From: Lachnospiraceae bacterium
GTDB taxonomy: Bacteria > Bacillota_A > Clostridia > Lachnospirales > Lachnospiraceae
NCBI GenBank assembly: GCA_900764695.1
Contig: CAAFOY010000030.1
Location: 62,001-126,000 of the forward strand
Length of the DNA stretch: 64,000 nt
Reading direction: 5' to 3'
A program made the translations under genes and the position numbers. The notes beneath the pieces were generated by a model. The model did not search any database and was not told the origin of the DNA. It was given only the letters and a program-made list of their open reading frames with translations. Shown piece by piece: positions 56,503 through 63,523 of this stretch. Position 1 is the stretch's first letter; each line of letters opens with the position of its first letter.

Positions 56503-56606
56503 TGTATGTACCTCCAAATTGTTAAATTAAATATAATTGAATAATTGTCCTATAGATATTCAAGCTACTGAAAACTGTAAGATTTATTATGTATTAAATA
56601 TCTATA

Positions 56607-56620
56607 AGAACAAATGTTTG
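56607..56620. promoter_or_regulatory. LexA (SOS) box 1
   Basis: AGAACAAATGTTTG matches the Gram-positive consensus GAAC-N4-GTTY. It lies about 9-22 bases downstream of the expected start point of the yneA-like transcript. Confidence 0.75.
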
Positions 56621-56635
56621 CTGTCTGATATGGTT

Positions 56636-56664
56636 ATAATATCATCCGAACAAATGTTTGTCAA
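56636..56664 (-). promoter_or_regulatory. Promoter of the yneA-like gene
   Basis: Read on the minus strand: TTGACA, 17 bases, TATTAT. The -35 is a perfect consensus and the -10 has one mismatch. LexA box 2 lies in the spacer. The transcript would have a 5' leader of about 125 bases. Confidence 0.8.
56647..56660. promoter_or_regulatory. LexA (SOS) box 2
   Basis: CGAACAAATGTTTG, almost the whole spacer of the yneA-like promoter, so LexA binding would block RNA polymerase directly. Confidence 0.85.
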
Positions 56665-56673
56665 GAACTTTTT

Positions 56674-56687
56674 CGAACAAATATTCG
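56674..56687. promoter_or_regulatory. LexA (SOS) box 3
   Basis: CGAACAAATATTCG, one base from a standard box (ATTCG for GTTCG). It lies just upstream of the yneA -35 and 20 bases before the proposed lexA -35. Confidence 0.75.
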
Positions 56688-56707
56688 AAAAATTCATTGC
56701 TTTATTT

Positions 56708-56736
56708 TTGCTGATATGGTAATATTAGTATATATT
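56708..56736 (+). promoter_or_regulatory. Possible lexA promoter
   Basis: TTGCTG, 17 bases and TATATT, giving a lexA leader of about 155 bases. A consensus TATAAT at 56635-56640 on the plus strand, between boxes 1 and 2, is another possibility without a good -35. Confidence 0.45.
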
Positions 56737-56757
56737 AAGTACCATATTCAGTACTTA
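56736..56757 (+). repeat. Inverted repeat at the start of the lexA leader
   Basis: TAAGTAC at 56736-56742 and GTACTTA at 56751-56757 form a perfect 7-bp stem with an 8-base loop, directly at the expected transcription start. It could be an operator or a leader hairpin. A run of 8 T at 56774-56781 follows. The rest of the yneA-lexA gap (56782-56880) is AT-rich with no other clear signal. Confidence 0.5.
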
Positions 56758-56899
56758 GAACTTTAATTTAAGATTTTTTTTAGAAATTCATATTATATTA
56801 TTCAGATAGAAAGAATTATTGTGAGTTTTTATTAAAGTCTTAGGAATTTATTTTGAAATTTTTTGAGGTTTAAATATATAGATATTGGAGGACGATTAT

Positions 56900-57514
56900 A
56901 TGCCAGGAAAGATTACACCTAAACAACAACAGATTTTGGATTATATTAAGGAAGAAATTTTATCAAAGGGTTACCCACCAACTGTTCGAGAGATATGTGA
57001 GAAGGTAGGTTTAAAGTCTACTTCTTCTGTTCACTCTCATCTTTCAACTTTGGAGAATAACGGATACATAAGAAGAGATCCTACTAAGCCTAGAGCTATT
57101 GAAATCATGGATGATGAATTTGGTCTTGTAAGACGTGAAATGACTAATATTCCTATTATTGGAAGAGTTGCTGCAGGTGCACCTTTACTTGCAGTTGAGA
57201 ATATTGAAGACTATTTTGCATTACCTACAGAGTTTTTACCTAATGGAGAAGTTTTTATTCTTAAGGTACAGGGAGAAAGCATGATTAATGTTGGCTTTTA
57301 TGAGGGCGACTATTTAATAATTGAAAAGGCTGCCCAGGCTGATAATGGAGAGATAGTTGTGGCATTAATAGATGATTCTGTTACAGTTAAGAGATTTTTC
57401 AAAGAAGACGGACACATTAGACTACAGCCTGAGAATGACTTAATGGAACCTATTATAGTAGATGACTGTGCAATAGTTGGTATTGTCAGAAGTCTTTACA
57501 GAAGAATTATATAG
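56900..57514 (+). CDS. lexA: SOS repressor LexA
   Basis: LexA represses DNA-damage genes and cleaves itself when RecA is activated. The 204-residue protein has an N-terminal winged helix (KITPKQQQILDYI, TVREICEKVGLKSTSSVHSHL), the scissile A92-G93 in VAAGAP, and the catalytic dyad S127 (GESMINVG) and K164 (VTVKRF). GGAGGA at 56887-56892 supports the ATG at 56900 over an ATG five codons earlier. It is divergent from the yneA-like gene. Confidence 0.97.
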   Translation: MPGKITPKQQQILDYIKEEILSKGYPPTVREICEKVGLKSTSSVHSHLSTLENNGYIRRDPTKPRAIEIMDDEFGLVRREMTNIPIIGRVAAGAPLLAVENIEDYFALPTEFLPNGEVFILKVQGESMINVGFYEGDYLIIEKAAQADNGEIVVALIDDSVTVKRFFKEDGHIRLQPENDLMEPIIVDDCAIVGIVRSLYRRII

Positions 57515-57530
57515 AAGAATATATGATGTC

Positions 57531-57547
57531 GAACACAGTGTTCGATT
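57531..57547. repeat. 17-bp repeat, right copy (contains palindrome CGAACAC-A-GTGTTCG)
   Basis: GAACACAGTGTTCGATT, identical to 56136-56152 and in direct orientation, 1,395 bp away. Here the palindrome extends to 15 bases (CGAACACAGTGTTCG). It lies between the lexA stop and its terminator. Confidence 0.75.
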
Positions 57548-57560
57548 GTACTATTAATTA

Positions 57561-57627
57561 AAAAACAACCTATATTTGGCTACGAACTGAATCAATCAGA
57601 ATAGTCGAAATATAGGTTGTTTTTTTG
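57561..57627. terminator. Bidirectional terminator between lexA and the acyltransferase gene
   Basis: AAAAACAACCTATATTT at 57561-57577 pairs with AAATATAGGTTGTTTTT at 57608-57624, and the stem can continue inside the loop with GGCTA and TAGTC. A/T runs on both outer sides suit termination in both directions. Confidence 0.88.
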
Positions 57628-57673
57628 GTTGAAATAAATTATTAGTACTACTGCTATTTAATCCAAATAGAGA

Positions 57674-58789
57674 TTAATTATCTGTCATCTTGTTTTTTCC
57701 AATATTAGATAATAAACGGTCTACCAAATCCAATATCCAAACAATTGCTTTATTAATCAGGTATAGTGCAAGTCCGCATATTGAAACAATAATAAGCAGT
57801 TTCACGTTAGCCAAAAGCTTGTCGCCACCTTTTAACAGGTCAGGTAGGATTTTTGTAGCAATCCATTCCTGAACACAATAAAATTCAAAACTCATCATTC
57901 CCCAGAACCCTATTAGTTTATTAAGTCCTTTTCCGATAATGGCAAGTTTCCTAATGCTATGTAGCTTATCTAATACCTTTGCCATTAATAAAGGTAATGA
58001 TATTGAGATTAGATAATTAGGAATGCAACAGTTAGATACTGGCAAAATAAGCCCTAATCCCTTAAAGTTGCTCTGATATGCTAAATACATACCCAATATG
58101 AATGTTAAAAGGATAAAAAGCCAATTTCTGAGTGTTATCTTTATGACTTTCTCTTTGCACAAATATCCAATAAGGAATCCTGTTACAAATATTGGAATAC
58201 GGTTGGTGAAACCGTATAAATCTTCTCTCATAACATTTCTTGCCATAAGTGAAAACAGTAACCAAAGTTCTATGAATCCGGCAAAGAATAAATATTTATT
58301 TTCTGCTTTTTTAAAAAAATTATAAAAAACAGGTGTAAATAAATATAATGTTATAACTGCAGGAACGAACCATAAGAACAAATAAATATATGTTTTATAA
58401 AAGCCTATTCCTGTTATGACATTAAAATAAAACTCATTGGTCCAATGGTCAATCTGGGATACAATACTTGCCATAATTATAAATGGAAAGATAACTCTTT
58501 TTAGTCTGTTATAATAAAATCTTGAAACTGAATTTTTTTCAAGGGAATAATATAATCCCATTCCTGATAGCAATAAAAAGATGTCTACGCCACAGAAACC
58601 GATTCTTTTTATAAAGTTTTCGGTTACAAAGAAAAAGCTTGTCTCATTAGTTACGATTTGCCATTCGTGAGTCATTAAAATCCATAATGCAGCAAACCCC
58701 ATTAAAAATTTTCTGTACTTAAACAATAAGCTTAAGTCATTTTGTGCTTTTGTATTAGTTTTCTTATTTTCTTTTATATTTTCCTTCAT
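57674..58789 (-). CDS. Acyltransferase 3 family membrane protein
   Basis: This 371-residue protein has about 10 hydrophobic helices and the acyltransferase-3 features: a histidine in the first helix (LWILMTHEW) and CGVDIFLLLSGMGLYYSL. Such proteins O-acylate cell-surface glycans, peptidoglycan or small molecules; the substrate cannot be predicted. It has no extracellular SGNH domain. AGGAGG is about 14 bases from the ATG, somewhat far. It sits alone between terminators, so it may be an accessory gene. Confidence 0.85.
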   Translation of the reverse strand: MKENIKENKKTNTKAQNDLSLLFKYRKFLMGFAALWILMTHEWQIVTNETSFFFVTENFIKRIGFCGVDIFLLLSGMGLYYSLEKNSVSRFYYNRLKRVIFPFIIMASIVSQIDHWTNEFYFNVITGIGFYKTYIYLFLWFVPAVITLYLFTPVFYNFFKKAENKYLFFAGFIELWLLFSLMARNVMREDLYGFTNRIPIFVTGFLIGYLCKEKVIKITLRNWLFILLTFILGMYLAYQSNFKGLGLILPVSNCCIPNYLISISLPLLMAKVLDKLHSIRKLAIIGKGLNKLIGFWGMMSFEFYCVQEWIATKILPDLLKGGDKLLANVKLLIIVSICGLALYLINKAIVWILDLVDRLLSNIGKNKMTDN

Positions 58790-58816
58790 AGTTTTAGTTT
58801 TTGCCTCCTACTTTAA

Positions 58817-58836
58817 CTTTATGACATATCATAAAG
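58817..58836. repeat. Palindrome upstream of the acyltransferase gene (possible operator)
   Basis: CTTTATGA-CATA-TCATAAAG is a perfect 8-bp inverted repeat with a 4-base loop, lying in the promoter region of the minus-strand acyltransferase gene. It could bind a dimeric regulator. Confidence 0.5.
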
Positions 58837-58856
58837 CGTGTACATTGCATAAAACA

Positions 58857-58888
58857 GGGACAGTATCCGAATTTTTGAACACTGTCCC
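58857..58888 (-). terminator. Hairpin after the CobW-family gene, probable terminator
   Basis: GGGACAGT at 58857-58864 pairs with ACTGTCCC at 58881-58888 around 16 bases. On the minus strand it is followed by TGTTTT, so it could end the CobW-family transcript. The T-tract is short. Confidence 0.5.
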
Positions 58889-58931
58889 AAAATCAAGCTT
58901 TAAAAATGTATATATTATTAGAATATATTTA

Positions 58932-60200
58932 TTAGTAAGCTAAGCAATCATCTAATGATTTAATAATAGCTTCCTTGTCCATATCGTGGCCAATAAATAC
59001 TACTTTAATCATTCTGTCGCCTACTTTTTCATCCCAATCCTCAACTAATGTAGGATCTTCTTTCATCATCTTTGCTCGAACTCTTCTAGGAGCTGTAGCA
59101 ACCCACTGTCCTGCATTTGCAATGTTTATCTGCTTTCCTGCCTGTTCAAACATGTAAGCATCATTGTTGTTTTCAGCAGCCCAGATAATACCCTTACTTC
59201 TAATAATGCCCTTTGGCATTTCATCAAGCCAATCTTCGAATTTCTCTTTGGCAAAAGGTCTTCTTCTATAGTATACAAATGAGCCGATACCATATTCTTC
59301 TGTTTCACCTTCTCCGTGATGGTGATGGTGGTGATGATGTCCGTGATGTTCATGTTCATCGTGATCGTCGTGGTCGTGATGTTCATGATCGTGGTCATGG
59401 TCTTCATTATGTTCATGATGGTGTTCGTGTTCATCATGATGGTGTTCGTCGTGATCATCATCTTCGTCTAAGTCTGCTTCTTCTAATTCGTGAATCCAAC
59501 CTGCTGACATGCTTGATTTTTCAAAATCAAATCTGTTAGTGTTTAAGATTTCATCTACATCAATCTGACCGTAGTTTGTTTCAAACATAACAGCTTCAGG
59601 CTGAAGTTTTCTGATAATAGCCTTAACTTTTCCAAGCTGTTCTGACGTAACTGTATCAACTTTGTTAAGAATAATTGTATTACAAAATTCAATCTGCTGA
59701 ATAATAAGGTTTTCAATATCTTCATCATCAATATCGTCTTTTACAAGGTTTTCGCCACAACCAAATTCATCAGCCATTCTTGCAACGTCAACAACGGAAA
59801 CAATGTTGTCAAGTCTTGCAATCTGAGCTTTCTTGTCATATGAACCGTCTAACATTGTAATTGACTGTGCAATTGGAATAGGTTCGCAGATACCACTTGC
59901 TTCAATAAGGATGTAGTCAAACTTTCCTGTACCAATAAGGTCAATAATCTGATTGATTAAATCAACCTTTAAAGTACAGCAGATACATCCGTTCTGAAGA
60001 GGTACAAGATTGTCATCTTTCTGAGTAACCTGTCCACCTTTTTCAATAAGTGAAGCATCAATGTTTACTTCACCGATATCGTTAACGATAACTGCAACTT
60101 TATATCCTTTTTGGTTTGATAAAACCTGATTAAGTAATGTTGTTTTTCCGGCACCTAAATAACCTGTAAGTAATGTAACCGGCACTAATTTCTTTTCCAT
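58932..60200 (-). CDS. CobW/COG0523-family GTPase metallochaperone with His-rich loop
   Basis: This 422-residue protein is a G3E-family GTPase related to zinc chaperones such as ZNG1/YeiR/ZigA. It has P-loop GYLGAGKT at 13-20, the metal-binding C72-x-C74-C75 (GCICCT), a middle ILNKVD, and a stretch at about 250-295 with 27 His in 46 residues plus Asp/Glu. That loop can hold or sense Zn, Ni or Co. The C-terminal CobW_C domain (RRPFAKEKFEDWL) follows. An AAGGAAG site supports the ATG at 60200. It lies 34 bases downstream of the GH13 gene. The metal is not identifiable from sequence alone. Confidence 0.9.
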   Translation of the reverse strand: MEKKLVPVTLLTGYLGAGKTTLLNQVLSNQKGYKVAVIVNDIGEVNIDASLIEKGGQVTQKDDNLVPLQNGCICCTLKVDLINQIIDLIGTGKFDYILIEASGICEPIPIAQSITMLDGSYDKKAQIARLDNIVSVVDVARMADEFGCGENLVKDDIDDEDIENLIIQQIEFCNTIILNKVDTVTSEQLGKVKAIIRKLQPEAVMFETNYGQIDVDEILNTNRFDFEKSSMSAGWIHELEEADLDEDDDHDEHHHDEHEHHHEHNEDHDHDHEHHDHDDHDEHEHHGHHHHHHHHGEGETEEYGIGSFVYYRRRPFAKEKFEDWLDEMPKGIIRSKGIIWAAENNNDAYMFEQAGKQINIANAGQWVATAPRRVRAKMMKEDPTLVEDWDEKVGDRMIKVVFIGHDMDKEAIIKSLDDCLAY

Positions 60201-60234
60201 ATCTATACTTCCTTTCATATATTGTAATCTATTT

Positions 60235-61536
60235 TTATGCTAAAAAATAAGCACTGTATGGAGCCATTTTTAAACCGCCATCAAGATTCATTATAGCACC
60301 TGAAAGCAAATCTGTAACCTGATTTTTTTCTGCTCCAAAATAAGCTGTATATTCCTGGTCATCAGCATTGATTGCCACATATACTGTTTCATCACCGGTA
60401 CTTCTTCTAAACACACACTGTTTGTTAGTTAAAACAGTTGATGTAAAATCTCCGTAATTTAATGCTTTAGAGTTCTTCTTTATATCTGCAAGCTTAGAGA
60501 TAAATTCGCTTAATTCATTAAATTCCGGTTCTTTAAAAGAAGGTCTAAGAGTCGGATCCCCCTGACTCTTATCAGCTTTTGCCCCCCATTCACTTCCGTA
60601 ATATACACAAGGTATGCCCGGCATTCCAAATAATAATGCGTAGATTAAAGGTAAGTGATTTTCGTTAGTCAGAATACTTGCAACTCTTGTAACGTCGTGA
60701 TTATCAACGAAACACAATAAATGTTTGCCTTTGTATAAAGTCCAGTTTTCAGGGCCAAACTGACGAAGTAATGAATGATTAATTTCAAACATATTCATTG
60801 AATTAAAACTTGAATAAAGTCCCTTGTAACATTCATAGTTGGTTGCAGAATGTAACATTTCGTCATTCATTCTCTGATTGTAATCGCCGTGAAGCATTTC
60901 CCCCACAAGGAAAAAATCTTTTTTAAGTGAGTCTGTGTGACGTCTTAAACGTTTTAAAAATTCAAAATCAAGGCAATAAGCTACATCAAGTCTTATTCCG
61001 TCAATGTCAAATTCATTAATCCAGAAACTTACTGCATCCAAAAGGTAATCTACAACTTCCGGGTTATAAAGGTTAAGTTTTACAAGGTCGTAATTGCCTT
61101 CCCAACCTTCATACCAAAGTCCGTCATTGTAGTTAGAATTGCCATTTAAGTCAATATTAAACCAATGAAGATATTTAGAGTTCTCTCTATTGGCACATAC
61201 ATCCTGAAATTGAGGAAAACCACGTCCCACGTGATTGAAAACGCCGTCTACAACAACTTTTATGCCGTTGTTGTGTAAATCCTTACAAAGATTCTTAAAA
61301 TCCTCATTATCGCCTAATCTTACATCAATCTTTTTGTAATCTCTTGTGTTATATCCGTGAGTGTCAGATTCGAACAATGGGGAGAAATAAATTGCGTTTG
61401 CTCCTAATTTCTTAATGTGTGGAATCCAGTCAGCTATTTTAGTGATTCTATGTTCCAAAACACCGTCATTTTCAAATGGTGCACCACAGAATCCTAATGG
61501 ATATATCTGATAAAAAACACTTTCATATGCCCACAT
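60235..61536 (-). CDS. Glycoside hydrolase family 13 (alpha-amylase family) cytoplasmic enzyme
   Basis: This 433-residue protein begins with MWAYESVFYQIYPLGFCG, a GH13 barrel start, and has the four conserved regions: VVVDGVFNHV, GIRLDVAY (nucleophile D184), FLVGEML (acid/base E213) and FVDNHD (D281). No signal peptide, so it acts on intracellular alpha-glucans or oligosaccharides. The length suits a compact amylase or neopullulanase-type enzyme without added binding domains. AGGAGG precedes the ATG on the minus strand. It is upstream of the CobW gene on the same strand. Confidence 0.9.
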   Translation of the reverse strand: MWAYESVFYQIYPLGFCGAPFENDGVLEHRITKIADWIPHIKKLGANAIYFSPLFESDTHGYNTRDYKKIDVRLGDNEDFKNLCKDLHNNGIKVVVDGVFNHVGRGFPQFQDVCANRENSKYLHWFNIDLNGNSNYNDGLWYEGWEGNYDLVKLNLYNPEVVDYLLDAVSFWINEFDIDGIRLDVAYCLDFEFLKRLRRHTDSLKKDFFLVGEMLHGDYNQRMNDEMLHSATNYECYKGLYSSFNSMNMFEINHSLLRQFGPENWTLYKGKHLLCFVDNHDVTRVASILTNENHLPLIYALLFGMPGIPCVYYGSEWGAKADKSQGDPTLRPSFKEPEFNELSEFISKLADIKKNSKALNYGDFTSTVLTNKQCVFRRSTGDETVYVAINADDQEYTAYFGAEKNQVTDLLSGAIMNLDGGLKMAPYSAYFLA

Positions 61537-61566
61537 ATTCCAGCCTCCTTTTGTTTTATAATGCGC

Positions 61567-61612
61567 AAAAAGGAAATCTTACAAAAAGACAAATGCCTAA
61601 TTTAAGATTTCC
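61567..61612 (-). terminator. Terminator after rsfS
   Basis: On the minus strand GGAAATCTTA (61603-61612) pairs with TAAGATTTCC (61572-61581), followed by TTTTT. It ends the obg-yhbY-nadD-rsfS unit before the GH13 gene. Confidence 0.88.
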
Positions 61613-61631
61613 ATTTTGTTAAAATTTATCT

Positions 61632-61979
61632 TTATAGTTCTTCTACATTTACGATTTTTCCGTCACGCCAGATTCTTTCCAAATCATAGAAAAGTCTGTC
61701 ATCTTCATTAAATACGTGAACAATAACATCTTCATAATCAATAAGAATCCAGTTGGCGTTAGTATAGCCCTCTACGTGTTTTGGAGAAAGACCGGCCTTT
61801 GCAAATTCATCTTCAACATTGCCTGCCAATGCCTTAACCTGATTCTCGTTAGTTCCACCAGCGATTATGAAATAATCTGCTATTATAGAAATTTCAGAAA
61901 TATCTATAATAGTAATGTTTACACCCTTTTTGTCATCAAGAGCATTGTATGCAATCTTTGCAAGTTCTTTTGAAGTCAT
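61632..61979 (-). CDS. rsfS: Ribosome silencing factor RsfS
   Basis: RsfS binds L14 on the 50S subunit and blocks subunit joining when nutrients are short. The 115-residue protein has the family IISEISIIADYFIIAGGTNENQV-type core and the conserved EGYTNANWILIDYEDVIVHVF segment. It starts 3 bases after the nadD-yqeK stop, so it is translationally linked. nadD-yqeK-rsfS is a standard Firmicute gene order. Confidence 0.96.
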   Translation of the reverse strand: MTSKELAKIAYNALDDKKGVNITIIDISEISIIADYFIIAGGTNENQVKALAGNVEDEFAKAGLSPKHVEGYTNANWILIDYEDVIVHVFNEDDRLFYDLERIWRDGKIVNVEEL

Positions 61980-61982
61980 AAT

Positions 61983-63173
61983 TTATCTCTCCTCAATTAA
62001 TTTTTTATAGAAATTATAAGCTGTAATAGTATTGTCATCTATACAATCCAAAGATTTGGCTTTCAAATATTCAACTGTATCTTCAAGAATCCTAAATGTA
62101 AGCATATCAAGGTCTGATAATGCTATGCTTCTTAATTCTTCAAGATGTGGCTGCTTAGTTCTGCCCGGCTCAATATAATCTGCACAAAATACTATTTTTT
62201 CAAGGTCTGTCATATTATCTTTTCCTGTTGTATGCCATGTTATGGCTGATAATATTTCTTCATCAGTTATGCCATATTTATTCTTTGCCATAAAAGCACC
62301 TACTTTTCCGTGCAAAAGAGAAGGATTTCTCTCTTCGAATACATTAATTGGAAGATTATTGTCCTTGCATATCTGCAAAAGTTTTTGGTCGCTGAAATTC
62401 TTTGCACAATCGTGTAAAATACCTGCAAAATAAGCTTTGTTAGGATTAACATTAAATGCCTCAGCCATATTTTTTGCTGTTTTTGCCACATTTAATGTAT
62501 GAGTATATCTTGAAGGCTTTAGTTCCTTTTCCAAATCCTGTGTTATTTTGTTAATGGACCAGGCTCTGTTAACGTTAGTATCAGTATACAAATCATTATC
62601 GATAATATATTTATATACTGATTCCGGAACAGCTTTTTTAATTTCTTCGTGACTATGGGTTCTGATAAAGCCTGAAGAAATATCCATGGCTTTCATATCG
62701 ATTATGCCAATTGTTGTGTTATAGGTTTCTTCTATTTCTTTGATTTTTGAATCCATTAAATCAAAGCTTTCGTCATCTCTTCTAACTGTAAGAAGTTTGG
62801 CATATTTTAAAATAATGTCAGGTCTGTACCAGCTCAAAAAAGACATAATTGAATCGCTGCCAAGAATAAAATAATATTCAATATCGGGATTTAATTCGTT
62901 AAGCAAATATAATGTATCTGCTGTATAAGTTACATCGTGCATATTAATTTCAAAGTCTGAAAATTCAATATTTTCATATGGCAAAATTGCAAGCTTAATC
63001 ATATTAATTCTATGAAAATTAGATGTAATGGTATTCTTGTCTTTGTGAGGTGGGTTTGGTGTTGGCATTACCATAACCTTGTCAAGGCTAAACTGGTTAA
63101 GTGCAGCTTTTGCTATTTCAATATGAGCATTGTGTATTGGATCAAAAGTACCACCTAAAATTCCTACTTTCAT
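61983..63173 (-). CDS. nadD: Fused nicotinate-nucleotide adenylyltransferase (NadD) and YqeK-type HD hydrolase
   Basis: This 396-residue protein joins two enzymes that are separate neighbours in Bacillus. Residues 1-195 are NadD, which makes deamido-NAD from NaMN and ATP: GGTFDPIHNAH at 7-17 and ISSGFIR at 165-171. Residues 205-396 are a YqeK HD domain with H225, H254-D255, H288, H314 and D332 as metal ligands; YqeK proteins hydrolyse Ap4A to ADP. Both active sites look intact. It follows yhbY and precedes rsfS on the minus strand. Confidence 0.94.
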   Translation of the reverse strand: MKVGILGGTFDPIHNAHIEIAKAALNQFSLDKVMVMPTPNPPHKDKNTITSNFHRINMIKLAILPYENIEFSDFEINMHDVTYTADTLYLLNELNPDIEYYFILGSDSIMSFLSWYRPDIILKYAKLLTVRRDDESFDLMDSKIKEIEETYNTTIGIIDMKAMDISSGFIRTHSHEEIKKAVPESVYKYIIDNDLYTDTNVNRAWSINKITQDLEKELKPSRYTHTLNVAKTAKNMAEAFNVNPNKAYFAGILHDCAKNFSDQKLLQICKDNNLPINVFEERNPSLLHGKVGAFMAKNKYGITDEEILSAITWHTTGKDNMTDLEKIVFCADYIEPGRTKQPHLEELRSIALSDLDMLTFRILEDTVEYLKAKSLDCIDDNTITAYNFYKKLIEER

Positions 63174-63203
63174 AACTGTCTCCTATTTATGTCTATGGAT
63201 TAT

Positions 63204-63497
63204 TTATGGAAGAATTATTTTTCTATTCTTTTCTTCTTTTGCAGGTCTGTATAATACAATTTTTCTTCCAATAACATGAACAACAGATGAATGTGTTCTA
63301 TCAGCTAAAACTTCTGCAATTGATCTTGGATCATCAAAACAGTTTTTTAAAACACTTAATTTGATAAGTTCTCTTTTTTCTAAAGCTTCATCTATGGCTA
63401 CTGTAAGTTCAGGTGTAACAGATGACTTACCTACCTGAAAAATAGGAGCTTCCATAGCTGAAATCTTTCTTAAATAAGCTCTTTGTTTACTATTCAT
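63204..63497 (-). CDS. yhbY: YhbY-type CRM-domain RNA-binding protein
   Basis: This 97-residue protein is a single CRM domain. It has FQVGKSSVTPELTVAIDEALEKRELIKLSVL with the GxxG-like loop and IGRKIVLYRP at the C-terminus. YhbY binds pre-50S particles in E. coli, fitting its place between obg and nadD. GGAGAAAATAA precedes the ATG. Confidence 0.95.
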   Translation of the reverse strand: MNSKQRAYLRKISAMEAPIFQVGKSSVTPELTVAIDEALEKRELIKLSVLKNCFDDPRSIAEVLADRTHSSVVHVIGRKIVLYRPAKEEKNRKIILP

Positions 63498-63523
63498 TTA
63501 TTTTCTCCAATTATTAAACTATA

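Noticed and set aside
56537..56722. Plus-strand open frame between the yneA-like gene and lexA
   Set aside because: It spans the LexA boxes and promoters, has no ribosome binding site and shows no protein-like composition.
59300..59465. Short tandem-like repeats (GATGATGTTCATG type) suggesting a repeat array or CRISPR
   Set aside because: They encode the His/Asp/Glu-rich loop of the CobW-family protein; spacing is irregular and no spacers exist. Open frames on other strands here are by-products of the biased codons.
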